Of a stretch of DNA of 49,571 nucleotides, positions 16,210 through 24,999 are shown piece by piece (positions within the stretch are counted from its first letter, which is position 1; each line of letters begins with the position of its first letter). The notes under the pieces were generated by a model, which saw only the letters and a program-made list of their open reading frames with translations, made no database searches and had not been told where the DNA came from. Position numbers and translations under genes: made by a program. The DNA is from Nostoc sp. LPT (GTDB lineage: Bacteria > Cyanobacteriota > Cyanobacteriia > Cyanobacteriales > Nostocaceae), in NCBI RefSeq assembly GCF_017115165.1, contig NZ_JABXKF010000176.1, positions 1-49,571 on the forward strand, written 5' to 3'.

Positions 16210-18318
16210 TTACAGCACTTGAAAACTAAAGTTAAGACTTGCCCAATTATTCACATCCAAGCTATGTGAATCGGCTGCTGTGCCGTTCATATCTGTTTTG
16301 AAGGCACTAGCGTTATGTAAATCTTGTAGCAAGGCTTGTACAACATCTAAGGAGTTCAACAATGGGCCAATTGGGCCTTCTTCGGCTGTGGAATACTTGG
16401 CAGCGTTCAAGGCGGCGAGAGTTCCGTTAAAAGGGGCAGTACTAAAAATCAGTTGGTGTTCGCACTCAGAAGCTGGCCCTGAAATCACCCATTCGGAAGC
16501 AGTATTAGTTTGGGGTAGGGTGAGGGTTTCACCTGGAGAGATGACGATTTGTTTAAGGACAGGCTTGATGTCCGCAGTGTTTGGTTCTTGGGGGGTTTCC
16601 CAAGAATAGAAGGCGATCGCTGTATGATTATTGTTTAATCCCAGCAAGATTAAATATACTGGGCGATCGCTCTGGTTTTCTACCCGATATTGCATCTGAC
16701 TACCGATAGGGACAATCGGAGTAGGGAGTGATTTTTGAATCGAAGTTTCTGTTTTGAAAGTTCGTACTGTTTCGCGCTGCATGATCACGCGAGGCGATAT
16801 GTTGTTAATTATTTCTAAGGTTGTCTTGAGAGCCAAGCGGGAAGAACCTTGATTTTCTGTCAGTCGCCATAACTTGGCTGCTAACAAGGTTGATAATTTT
16901 GGTGCTAACTTTTGCACTGTTAATTTTACTGCTTCTCCTGCTTCCCCCGTGGCATTGGAAATTAGTTCGCCACTAAGAGAAAATAGACCATAGCGACTAG
17001 GTGTTTGCTGTAGTTTGGCAAATAAATAATCAGCTGGTTTTTCTCCTACAACTACGGTGGAGACATGGGGAAATGCAGCAAAGGCACTTGTAGCGTCTAC
17101 GCGCTCAATTCTTTCCAATCCAGTATCTAAAGCAATTATTAAATGAATCTTTCGGGCTAAAACCCGGACTGCTTCTTGGACAAGTTGCCCAATTTGTAGG
17201 GATACACCTTCAATTTGGGAAATTTGCGCTTTTGCTGTTAACCCAGTCCGCGAGCGCAATACTAATTCTTCTGTTGTTGTTGCTAAGGTGAATCGAGAAT
17301 TAACTTCGTAGTATAGCAGCACTTGTGGCGGTAATCCTGCTAACCACAGATGGACTGTTTTGCCGTCTTCTTCAATTGCTGTCACTGCGCCTTCTGCACC
17401 AATAATACCGTCTGGCGGTAGAGACGTTAGATGTTGATTTTTCTGACTACTTAATAACACTGGTTGCTGTTTACTACCCAATTTGGATAGAGAATTTTCC
17501 ATATAGGAGAGGGCGACTTGAATTCTGGTAGTTGGCGTGAATTCCCACAAATACTGCGTCAAGGCGTAGGTAAATAACCCGGCACTAAAACCAGCAAAGA
17601 GTTCTTCCCTCGCCGACTGCTTGGGATTTGAGGTAGCTGCTAAGACAATCGGCGTGCTGGGTAACTTCTGAGTTTTAAGTTGTTGGAGAAAGTCAAGTTC
17701 TTCTGCTGCTAGCTTTGCCTCTACTGATTCTGGAAGGGCGCGACTTTTTAATCCTAATACTGGGGTTGGCGCATAATAGCTAGTATCTAATACTGCTGTG
17801 ACTCGATCTGTAGGCAGCGATCGCAATAATAGCAGTAGAGTTTCTTCTAATATATAGTTGACTATTTTCTCTTCTTGTGAAATTAGACTGGCATTAGCTG
17901 ACACCAGAGCATTTTGCATTGTTTCTGGAGATGTCTCCAATTTGACACGGCTGCCATAACCGCTAAAGTGAAACACGACCAGATCATCGGGTTTAGCTTG
18001 CTTACCTAAGCGATCCACAAAAGCCGCCTCAATGAATTCCCTACTAGCTTCTTCCTCAGTTAAAGTTAAGATATCTGACCCTTGGAAACCAAAGCGATGA
18101 ATCAAAAGTTCTCTTTGTAGTTCCACATCCGTGAGACAACCACTGAGGGCTGGAATTTTTGGGTATTGGTTAATACCTATTAACAATGCCAACTTGCGCG
18201 GACTGGGTTGTGCCAAAGCCTGATAATAGCGATTTCCTAAAGACAACCACTCAGCTTCAGTTATCCCCAATACCGCGAGTATTGAGCCAATTCTCTCTAA
18301 AAACGTGCGACGTTTCAT
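16210..18318 (-). CDS. caspase-fold (orthocaspase-like) protein with substituted catalytic dyad
   Basis: The 702-residue protein starts with a Tat-like signal (KRRTFLE plus a hydrophobic stretch). Residues 42-260 form a peptidase C14/p20-like domain: LALLIGINQY, then FHFSGYGSR at 117-124, then VTAVLDTSYY at 173-182. In active metacaspases the motifs are SGHG and DxCHSG; here the histidine is Tyr121 and the cysteine position is Ser180. This Tyr/Ser type is known among cyanobacterial caspase homologs and is expected not to cleave. The C-terminal part (about 530-640) resembles a DUF4384-type domain. It may be a nonproteolytic scaffold exported across the membrane. It converges with hisC. Confidence 0.85.
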   Translation of the reverse strand: MKRRTFLERIGSILAVLGITEAEWLSLGNRYYQALAQPSPRKLALLIGINQYPKIPALSGCLTDVELQRELLIHRFGFQGSDILTLTEEEASREFIEAAFVDRLGKQAKPDDLVVFHFSGYGSRVKLETSPETMQNALVSANASLISQEEKIVNYILEETLLLLLRSLPTDRVTAVLDTSYYAPTPVLGLKSRALPESVEAKLAAEELDFLQQLKTQKLPSTPIVLAATSNPKQSAREELFAGFSAGLFTYALTQYLWEFTPTTRIQVALSYMENSLSKLGSKQQPVLLSSQKNQHLTSLPPDGIIGAEGAVTAIEEDGKTVHLWLAGLPPQVLLYYEVNSRFTLATTTEELVLRSRTGLTAKAQISQIEGVSLQIGQLVQEAVRVLARKIHLIIALDTGLERIERVDATSAFAAFPHVSTVVVGEKPADYLFAKLQQTPSRYGLFSLSGELISNATGEAGEAVKLTVQKLAPKLSTLLAAKLWRLTENQGSSRLALKTTLEIINNISPRVIMQRETVRTFKTETSIQKSLPTPIVPIGSQMQYRVENQSDRPVYLILLGLNNNHTAIAFYSWETPQEPNTADIKPVLKQIVISPGETLTLPQTNTASEWVISGPASECEHQLIFSTAPFNGTLAALNAAKYSTAEEGPIGPLLNSLDVVQALLQDLHNASAFKTDMNGTAADSHSLDVNNWASLNFSFQVL

Positions 18319-18429
18319 AATTAGCTATCAGCCCTCAGCTATCAGTTAGCAGCTTACAGGGCTGAACTCTGTATTGTAAAGTTACACAAGTGTGGGGAGC
18401 AGGGAGCAGGGGGCAGGGAGATAGGGGGA

Positions 18430-18565
18430 CAAGGGGACAAGAAGGTAAACAAAACTCTTAACTCTTAACTCCTAACTCATTGGTACTCCCTCGTCTACAC
18501 CCAAGCAAGAGGCTTAACTCTTAACTCTTAACTCCTAACTCTTCACTCAGCACTCAGCACTCTTA
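18430..18565. repeat. heptamer repeat cluster (ACTCTTA / CCTAACT / CAGCACT)
   Basis: Several heptamer families (TTAACTC, CTTAACT, CACTCAG) occur in tandem in the gap between the caspase-like gene and sat. They are of the same kind as those inside the tRNA-Leu intron. No gene lies here. Confidence 0.7.
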
Positions 18566-18577
18566 ATGCCCAATCCC

Positions 18578-19756
18578 CTAAGCCGTTACTTCTATCCGCA
18601 TTGCCCGCGCCAACTCTGCTGCTACCTCTGGACGAGAAAATTCTGGTGGAGGTAACTCACCCCGCCGCAGCATTTCCCTAACTTTTGTCCCTGATAGGTG
18701 AATGCGTTCTTCTGGCCTGCTGGGACTGGTTTTAGATGTTGCCATCTGCTTAGTGCGCGTGCAGTAAAAAGCGTGTTCAAATTTCATCGGCACAATGCCT
18801 AATTCACTTGGCGCAAATTCATCAAAGATATACTGAGCATCGTAAGTGCCGTAATAGTCACCTACACCAGCATGATCTCGTCCGACGATAAAGTGAGTAC
18901 AGCCGTAGTTTTTGCGGACTAAAGCATGGAATATGGCTTCACGAGGCCCAGCATAGCGCATTGCGGCGGGATTAATTGCCAAAGTTACCCGGTCTAAGGG
19001 GTAGTAATGTTCTAGCAAAATTTCATAGCAGCGCATCCGCACGTCAGCAGCAATATCGTCCTCTTTTGTCGCCCCGACTAATGGGTGCAAAAATAGACCA
19101 TCAACGATTTCTAAGGCGCACTTTTGAATATATTCATGGGCGCGGTGGATGGGGTTGCGAGTTTGAAAGCCGACGATGGTTTTCCAACCTTTGTCTTGAA
19201 ATAGTTGCCGTGAGGCAGCTGGATCGATTTGGTAACTGGGAAACTGGGGATGAGGTTCGCGTTGCAACAACCAAATATCACCCGCCAGATTTACAGTACC
19301 TTGGTTATAGAGTACTTGCACGCCGGGATGATTGACATCATTAGTACGGTAGACTTTTATTGCTTCGCGGATTTTGTCGTAGTGATATTTTTGCGTAAGT
19401 TGCAAAACTCCGACAAATTCGCCTTTGGAGTTATCCAGACGGATTAAGCCGCCTTCTGGCAATGGTGAAGCTACTTCTTCGCTTACCGATAGTGTAATCG
19501 GGATTGACCACACAAGACCGTTAGCTAATCGCATTTCTGTGACAGTGCGATTGTAGTCTTCTTGGTTCATAAAACCCGTCAGTGGACTAAAAGCACCGAT
19601 CGCAATCATTTCTAGATCGGAAACGGCGCGATCGTCAAGTTGCACTCGCGGCAAAAAGTCAGCTTTTGAGAGAAACTCTGCTCTTTGTTCCGGTGTGGCG
19701 ATGCGGTTAACCAACTGTCCACCGTGGGGGGCTATGGCATCTGGATTCTGACTCAA
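18578..19756 (-). CDS. sat: sulfate adenylyltransferase (ATP sulfurylase)
   Basis: The 392-residue enzyme has the nucleotide-binding QTRNPIHRAHEY and the GRDHAGVGDYYG motif of the monomeric ATP sulfurylase family. It activates sulfate to adenosine 5'-phosphosulfate, the first step of assimilatory sulfate reduction. Its length fits the bacterial Sat form without an APS kinase domain. Genes for later steps are not adjacent, though a cysteine-synthase-like gene lies about 6.3 kb away. Start at MSQNPDA. Identification is firm. Confidence 0.97.
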   Translation of the reverse strand: MSQNPDAIAPHGGQLVNRIATPEQRAEFLSKADFLPRVQLDDRAVSDLEMIAIGAFSPLTGFMNQEDYNRTVTEMRLANGLVWSIPITLSVSEEVASPLPEGGLIRLDNSKGEFVGVLQLTQKYHYDKIREAIKVYRTNDVNHPGVQVLYNQGTVNLAGDIWLLQREPHPQFPSYQIDPAASRQLFQDKGWKTIVGFQTRNPIHRAHEYIQKCALEIVDGLFLHPLVGATKEDDIAADVRMRCYEILLEHYYPLDRVTLAINPAAMRYAGPREAIFHALVRKNYGCTHFIVGRDHAGVGDYYGTYDAQYIFDEFAPSELGIVPMKFEHAFYCTRTKQMATSKTSPSRPEERIHLSGTKVREMLRRGELPPPEFSRPEVAAELARAMRIEVTA

Positions 19757-19924
19757 CGTAATCCCCTCTTTGCTTTTACTGTTATTGTTTCAGATTATGT
19801 ACTAACTTATCAAATGCTGGTACGTAGAGAAAAATAGTTTAGGGATATAGGGGTCTAGGAACTGGGTTCTGGGTTCTGAAATTGGTCTCAGCGCTCCAAG
19901 AGATTGGGGGTATACCCTAACAAA

Positions 19925-19954
19925 AGACTCCCCTCAAGTGAATGAAGAGAGTCT
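19925..19954 (-). terminator. probable Rho-independent terminator
   Basis: AGACTC at 19925-19930 pairs with GAGTCT at 19949-19954. Read leftward, the stem is followed by TTTGTT. It lies about 18 nt past the end of the gene at 19972-20352. Confidence 0.5.
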
Positions 19955-19971
19955 AGAGAGTTAGTGAAGAG

Positions 19972-20352
19972 TTATTGCATTTCTAACAGTCCTATCACTT
20001 GTTCCAGTTTCATCTTAGCCATGTGCAAAGCTAGCAGTTTCTCTTGATCATATCTGTCTGGATAGTTCATTCTCCTTCCCTCAAGAGTGATTTTGATGAG
20101 TGCTGACTGTTCATCAGTAGGTGAACCCATTTCATCAATTGCAGTGCTTATTATCTGGATAGTGTTAAAGTCAGGAGTCTTCAATCCCCTTCCTTGTCTC
20201 ATCTGCTGTAGCGCTAGTTGGGGAAATGCCATTAGAGATACGATGAAGCTCGTCTTGTAACCTGGGTTTCCTGTAGGCTTAATCCCGTACCTATGACACA
20301 AATCATGTAATTCAAGAGTAGTTTTGATTTCGAGTTCTGACCTTGTGAACAT
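19972..20352 (-). CDS. conserved hypothetical protein with SAP-like N-terminus
   Basis: The protein is about 126 residues if started at MFTRSEL; an upstream start at 20424 would add 24 residues. Residues 3-45 (SELEIKTTLELHDLC, then YGIKPTGN, then YKTSFIVSLM) resemble the helix-turn-helix arrangement of SAP DNA-binding motifs. The rest is predicted helical and ends LEQVIGLLEMQ. A terminator-like hairpin follows. It lies at the edge of a toxin-antitoxin cluster and diverges from the next gene. DNA binding is inferred from the motif alone. Confidence 0.6.
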   Translation of the reverse strand: MFTRSELEIKTTLELHDLCHRYGIKPTGNPGYKTSFIVSLMAFPQLALQQMRQGRGLKTPDFNTIQIISTAIDEMGSPTDEQSALIKITLEGRRMNYPDRYDQEKLLALHMAKMKLEQVIGLLEMQ

Positions 20353-20483
20353 AAAATAGAATTGTCTATTTGCTAAAAGTGGACATTGGCGGGTATTAAC
20401 TTCTCTAGGGGAAATACTCGCCAATTTTAAGCATACAATGTGTTGCCCAATTGATCGTACTTTACATTCACAATACTTAAAAA

Positions 20484-20672
20484 ATGCCTAACCCTGAAGG
20501 CAACCCAGACATTAAAAAATATGGATTTAAAACTGATAGAGATGAGCCTTTAACAGAACGGATTGCTATTCGAGTTACTAAGTCAATGGCTGAAAAAATT
20601 AAAGCTATTGACAATTATCCAGAGTTTTGTCGTCAAGCTCTGAGCGAAGCATTAGATAAGCTCGATCAATGA
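20484..20672 (+). CDS. small conserved cyanobacterial protein (possible ribbon-helix-helix-like)
   Basis: This 62-residue protein has the recurring cyanobacterial N-terminus MPNPEGNPDIKKYGF followed by DEPLTERIAIRVTKSM and a helical tail. The RIAIRV strand followed by helices is reminiscent of a ribbon-helix-helix fold. Small proteins of this type are common in cyanobacteria and have no assigned function. It diverges from the SAP-like gene and precedes the ParDE-like pair. A DNA-binding role is a guess. Confidence 0.65.
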   Translation: MPNPEGNPDIKKYGFKTDRDEPLTERIAIRVTKSMAEKIKAIDNYPEFCRQALSEALDKLDQ

Positions 20673-20878
20673 GTTAGTTAGTATATGTTCCTATAAATCA
20701 GTGCGAGAGTAACGACAATAAGTGTAGAAGTAACTTTTGATAGAGAGTAGGTAGTCGTAGCCCGCCGTAGGTATCGCTTTTCAGGATTCACTTTTGCTAA
20801 TTGAGCCTAATATGGCAATAAATGGCATAAACTGCTATAAAATAATATTATGAAGGAAAAATTAGGGAAGCAGTACCA

Positions 20879-21148
20879 GTGAAAAGTATAAATATATCTC
20901 TCCCTGACGCGATGCGGACTTATATAGAAGAGAAAGTGGCGACTGGTGGTTACAGCAGTGTCAGTGAATATTTCCGTGAGTTAGTGCGCCAAGACCAAAA
21001 GCGTCAAGCGGCTGAACGTTTGGAAACGATGCTTTTAGAAGGTTTAAATTCTGGGAATGCAACTGAGATGACTCCTGACGATTGGGAAGATATACGCCAA
21101 GCTGTGCGGGAAAGAATCACCAAGCATAAAGGGTCAAACCAAGGTTAA
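20879..21148 (+). CDS. parD: ParD/CopG-type antitoxin
   Basis: The 89-residue protein begins MKSINISLPDAMRTYIEE, a ribbon-helix-helix DNA-binding N-terminus, followed by GGYSSVSEYFRELVR as in ParD antitoxins. Its C-terminal half is predicted to bind the toxin. The start is a GTG at 20879, with purine-rich AAGGAAAAATTAGGG upstream. The stop overlaps the ATG of the next gene by one base (TAATG), which implies translational coupling. It probably represses its own promoter together with the toxin. Confidence 0.92.
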   Translation: MKSINISLPDAMRTYIEEKVATGGYSSVSEYFRELVRQDQKRQAAERLETMLLEGLNSGNATEMTPDDWEDIRQAVRERITKHKGSNQG

Positions 21149-21483
21149 TGAGCGACGTAAGCAAACGACCGCAAGTCATCCGCGATTTGATAGAATTAGC
21201 GACTTATATTGCAGAAGATAACTTGGAAGCTTCAGATAGGTTTCTTGCAGCAGCAGAAACAACTTTCAAACAACTGGGTAAAATGCCAGGAATGGGAAAA
21301 TTTTGTCAATTTTCTCATCCTAATTTAACTGGTGTTCGACAGCAAGCAATAAAAGGATTTAAAAAGTATCTTGTTTTTTATCTTCCTTCGGATTCCGGTG
21401 TAGAGATTCTTAGAGTCATTTATGGCGGACGAGATATTGAAACAATCTTGGATGAAGATTTAGCAGAGAATGACTTGGAATAA
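21148..21483 (+). CDS. parE: ParE/RelE-superfamily toxin
   Basis: This 111-residue protein has the ParE layout: an N-terminal helical pair with ATYIAEDNLEASDRF, then LGKMPGMGKFC, GVRQQAIKGFKKYLVFYL and a C-terminal EILRVIYGGRDIETIL. ParE toxins typically inhibit gyrase, although cyanobacterial members are poorly characterised. It follows its antitoxin with a one-base overlap. All expected segments are present, so the pair is probably intact. Confidence 0.9.
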   Translation: MSDVSKRPQVIRDLIELATYIAEDNLEASDRFLAAAETTFKQLGKMPGMGKFCQFSHPNLTGVRQQAIKGFKKYLVFYLPSDSGVEILRVIYGGRDIETILDEDLAENDLE

Positions 21484-21519
21484 TAATTACGAGTATTTTA
21501 CGCATCACTTTTAGGATAA

Positions 21520-21735
21520 GTGATCGCTGTTCCAGAACTATGGATTTATGATAGTAAAAAGCTGAGGATTTATTTACTCAGGGATGGACATTACATCGAA
21601 TCTGATAACAGTCCTAACTTTCCAAATATCCCTCTAATTCAAATTATTGCCGCTACAGTTGAACGAGCTTGGCAAGTAGGAACTGTACAAGCTTTGAAAG
21701 AGTTTGAAGGAACTATTGATAGAAATAATTTTTGA
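21520..21735 (+). pseudogene. C-terminal fragment of a Uma2-family (DUF820) protein
   Basis: The frame encodes VPELWIYDSKKLRIYLL, DGHYIESDNSPNFP and a helical end, which match only the C-terminal third of Uma2/PD-(D/E)XK-type proteins (usually about 190 residues). A stop codon precedes the GTG directly, and no N-terminal half is found upstream, where parE ends. It is most likely a remnant. Uma2 paralogs are numerous in cyanobacteria. Confidence 0.65.
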
Positions 21736-21737
21736 TT

Positions 21738-22331
21738 TTATTCGGTGATTTTAGGGTTTAAAGCTATTAATCTATATTCCAAAACTATTTTGTATGCATC
21801 TAAGAAGTGTTTTTCAAGATGTCTATCAGATTTTTTATGCTCGTCGATTATTGGTTGCAAGTCACTATCACTCAAATAGTTGATAAATATCAACCAAGCT
21901 AGTAAATGAGGTATGGTCTGTACCATTTTACTATTCATGCTCTTAGCAGCTTCTATTCTAGCTCCTTTATCGTCTGTGAGAAAAGCTTGACGGGTTTTCT
22001 TTGCAAAAGCAATAGATGCAAGTTCCCCTTTATCTTTTTTCTTTCTTACCTGAAGAACTTCTACATCTTGAAGGTCTTCAATAGTTAAATGATAATATTT
22101 GAATTTTCCATTTTCGTATTCCTGACGAAAACGATTTTGCAATTCTATTTCTGCCTGCTTCGGATTTGTACGTGGCTTGTATAGGCACTCATAATAAACA
22201 AAATATGTACAACAGAATAAGCATCCAGCATTGTTAGCTGTTGTATAGAGAAGTTGAGAGGAAAGAAGATTCCAAATAGCACAAGTATCTATAACGTTAT
22301 ATTTATGAAAGTTTGATGGATCAATCCCCAT
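21738..22331 (-). CDS. PIN-domain-like protein, probable toxin partner
   Basis: The 197-residue protein has a PIN-like acidic layout: D15 in VIDTCAIWNL, a Glu in KDKGELASIAFA and acidic residues in FLTDDKGARIEA. PIN proteins are metal-dependent RNases and often toxins. Its start overlaps the end of the XRE/ImmA gene by 11 nt, so the two are translated from one transcript. The C-terminal 60 residues are helical and not part of a minimal PIN domain. Function as an RNase is inferred. Confidence 0.75.
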   Translation of the reverse strand: MGIDPSNFHKYNVIDTCAIWNLLSSQLLYTTANNAGCLFCCTYFVYYECLYKPRTNPKQAEIELQNRFRQEYENGKFKYYHLTIEDLQDVEVLQVRKKKDKGELASIAFAKKTRQAFLTDDKGARIEAAKSMNSKMVQTIPHLLAWLIFINYLSDSDLQPIIDEHKKSDRHLEKHFLDAYKIVLEYRLIALNPKITE

Positions 22332-23466
22332 ACCTAATAGTTCTCCCGTAGATACTTGCTATTTCTGTTAATTCATATTTGCTAACTAGAAGCCTTTCTG
22401 CTACTCGACCTGCTGAAATAAAACCCTGATCATACACGTCAAAGCAAAGTCCAACATAGAAATTTGACAAACCTCTTTTTAGTAGCTCCTCCCGACGTTG
22501 GCGAGAACCGAATGAGAGGCTTTCAGGCAGTTCTCGATCAACTTTCAAATCTCTTGGTACTCTCACGGCTTTTATTTGTATTTCTACATTTTCAGATATG
22601 AAATTGGCACTTTTTAAGGCATTAGCTAATGCTTCTGTACTGACTTTAAATTTATTTGCCCATTCAATAGCTTTTTCAGGAGTCCAAGTTTGATAATCTG
22701 GAATTTTCTGTAAAAATTCTGGTGGCATTAAATAATCGGATGCAAAGTTGTTAGCTCTTACTTCAACTAAATTCTTTTTGTCTGTTTTCAAAGAAATAAC
22801 AAATTCCTGATCATCATCCAAAATCCCATGAGCCGATTCATGAGCAGCAGTAAATCTTTGCCTATAAATATCTTCGCTGTAGTTCACTAATATGCACTTG
22901 CCTGCTATGGGATGTTTGATGAATAAACCAGAGATGTTTGAGTTACCCAACTGGCGACGAAAAATATGAAACCCCAAAGAACGAAAATCTTCATAAACAT
23001 CCATGCGAACTGCATTAGAGGCATACCCTAAATGTTTTCTGAGTGCCTTTGCCGCCTCTTTTCCATGTCCTATGTAATAGTTACCTCTCTTAATAAAGCT
23101 AAAAGACTTATAAATATGTGTTGGAACTAGTTTTAACAGAAAATCTTCACACTCACATAAGAATAAAAATTCTTGTACTGCCCATCGGTCTTCTTTTGAA
23201 AATTCCTCTCCATATCTTCGGAACAAAGTTTCTGTTTGATCAAACGAAGCTACTCGCTCGTTAGAAATAAAAAACTGGTAATCACACAGGTAATAATCAG
23301 CAAATATCAAAACTTCATCACCTGTTGGTTGCCTTTCCCCATTTTCCAGAGCAGTCAGAATGTTTTCTGGAATGCCTGTAGCTGTTGTGACTTCTACAAG
23401 AGACTTTTCAAATTGCTCCCGGCATCTTCTGAGTTTGGAGCTAAACAATACAAGGTCAAAAGACAT
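22321..23466 (-). CDS. XRE-type regulator fused to ImmA/IrrE-type zinc peptidase
   Basis: The 381-residue protein has an N-terminal HTH region (about residues 8-62) and a zinc peptidase motif HExxH at 209-213 (AHESAH) followed by LMPPEFLQ, as in the COG2856/ImmA family. Such proteins often act as repressors or antitoxins whose level changes by self-cleavage or partner cleavage. It is the first gene of a leftward pair with the PIN-like protein. The arrangement suggests control of a PIN RNase by a regulatory peptidase. The region between the domains (about 75-160) is unusual and may sense a signal. Confidence 0.85.
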   Translation of the reverse strand: MSFDLVLFSSKLRRCREQFEKSLVEVTTATGIPENILTALENGERQPTGDEVLIFADYYLCDYQFFISNERVASFDQTETLFRRYGEEFSKEDRWAVQEFLFLCECEDFLLKLVPTHIYKSFSFIKRGNYYIGHGKEAAKALRKHLGYASNAVRMDVYEDFRSLGFHIFRRQLGNSNISGLFIKHPIAGKCILVNYSEDIYRQRFTAAHESAHGILDDDQEFVISLKTDKKNLVEVRANNFASDYLMPPEFLQKIPDYQTWTPEKAIEWANKFKVSTEALANALKSANFISENVEIQIKAVRVPRDLKVDRELPESLSFGSRQRREELLKRGLSNFYVGLCFDVYDQGFISAGRVAERLLVSKYELTEIASIYGRTIRYGD

Positions 23467-23605
23467 AGCACAGACAGCCTTTGATCTTTAAGATGTAACA
23501 TTCTTTACTGGATTTGTGCACGGAATAGTGCGGTAAATCATAGCACGACTATCGTAAGAGATACAAAGTAAAAGGTCAATTTCTACTCAGTATTAACAAT
23601 AAAAT

Positions 23606-23631
23606 ACCCCTCCTCGCTGATGAGAAGGGGT
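23606..23631 (-). terminator. Rho-independent terminator downstream of mnmA
   Basis: ACCCCTCCTC and GAGAAGGGGT form a hairpin with one mismatch. Read leftward it is followed by ATTTTATT. It lies about 33 nt past the mnmA stop and could also protect the region from the opposite side. Confidence 0.7.
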
Positions 23632-23663
23632 GGTTTTGGCAGAAGCCAAAATGAGGGTAAGAT

Positions 23664-24719
23664 TCAACTAAACTGTTCAATAATTCCGCCACCTAACACT
23701 TTTTCTCCGTTGTACCACACCGCAGCTTGTCCGGGAGTAATGCTGATTTGGGGTTCATCAAACACCAAACGCACACGGGAGTTTTCCAACGGAATCACCG
23801 TCACAGGTGTAGCCGTTGAACGATAGCGAATTTGTGCTTCGGCATGAATTGGGGTAGATGGTTCAGCAATAGAAACCCAATTTACCCGATTTACAGTGCA
23901 TTCTGGCTGAGTTACTTTTGTGCGATCGCCTACTACTACCTTATTATTTTCTGCATCTAATTCAATCACATACAACGGTTCGGCAGCAGCAATCCCCAAG
24001 CCTTTGCGCTGGCCAATGGTGTAATGATGGACACCATCATGCTGTCCCAAAACTTTGCCTGTAACATCGACAATATCGCCTGTTTTGGGGGCTAAATATT
24101 TATCCAAAAATGCCCGCATGGAACCGTTACTTTCCACTAAGCATAAGTCTTGACTTTCTGGTTTATCAGCAGTTTTCAGTCCGTATTCAGTCGCAATCCG
24201 GCGGGTGTCAGTTTTTTCTAGTTCGCCTAGAGGAAATATGGTTGCTCTTAGTAAATCTTGAGACAAATCATAGAGAAAGTATGACTGGTCTTTGTTGCGG
24301 TCAATAGCCCTTAATAACTGGTAACGTCCAGTTGCTTTGTCATAGTTAATTCGGGCATAATGACCGGTGGCAATGCGATCGCATCCCAATTCTTCACGAG
24401 CATATTGCACCATTGGCCCAAACTTCACCGTTTTATTGCACTGGGAGCAAGGCAAAGGTGTGATCCCAGCACTGTAACCAGTCACCAAGTAATCAACAAT
24501 ATGCGTCTGAAAGACATCCCGAATATCCACAATCTGATGGGGAACGCCCAATTGTTCACAGATATCAGCCGCGTCGATCATACCTTCAGAGCAACATTGA
24601 CCTTTGCCTTTCATTAGCCAAAGAGTCAAACCAATCACTTCATAGCCCTGATGGTGCAGGATAGCTGCGGCGGTGGAACTGTCAACGCCACCAGAAAGAC
24701 CAACGACGACTTTTTTCAT
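23664..24719 (-). CDS. mnmA: tRNA-specific 2-thiouridylase MnmA
   Basis: The product is 351 residues from MKKVVVG. It has the PP-loop VGLSGGVDSSTAAA, the first catalytic cysteine in PCSQCNKTVKFG and a second in ESQDLCLVES, plus GATP-type C-terminal domains. It thiolates U34 of tRNA-Lys, -Glu and -Gln. The upstream start at 24767 adds 16 residues before the PP-loop and is less likely. A terminator hairpin follows the gene. Confidence 0.97.
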   Translation of the reverse strand: MKKVVVGLSGGVDSSTAAAILHHQGYEVIGLTLWLMKGKGQCCSEGMIDAADICEQLGVPHQIVDIRDVFQTHIVDYLVTGYSAGITPLPCSQCNKTVKFGPMVQYAREELGCDRIATGHYARINYDKATGRYQLLRAIDRNKDQSYFLYDLSQDLLRATIFPLGELEKTDTRRIATEYGLKTADKPESQDLCLVESNGSMRAFLDKYLAPKTGDIVDVTGKVLGQHDGVHHYTIGQRKGLGIAAAEPLYVIELDAENNKVVVGDRTKVTQPECTVNRVNWVSIAEPSTPIHAEAQIRYRSTATPVTVIPLENSRVRLVFDEPQISITPGQAAVWYNGEKVLGGGIIEQFS

Positions 24720-24999
24720 ACAAAGCACGACACAATAGCTGCGTGGTTGTCCAATTGTAGCACACACTCTTGAAAGCCTTGCTACTAAAGCACTTCAGTT
24801 TTAAAGTCACTGAATTAGCGTCGGTATAGCCCATCCTAGACATCGCTATTCACTCTTTCATCTAAGATTAATTACAGATGTATTTTTTGCCAAGCAGATG
24901 AGCTAACTTTACGTTAACGCTGTATAGTTGCTACAACGGTGAACTAACTAGTTCCTGATGGAAATTACCTAAAAATACTGTGACTACTTTCTAACTACT

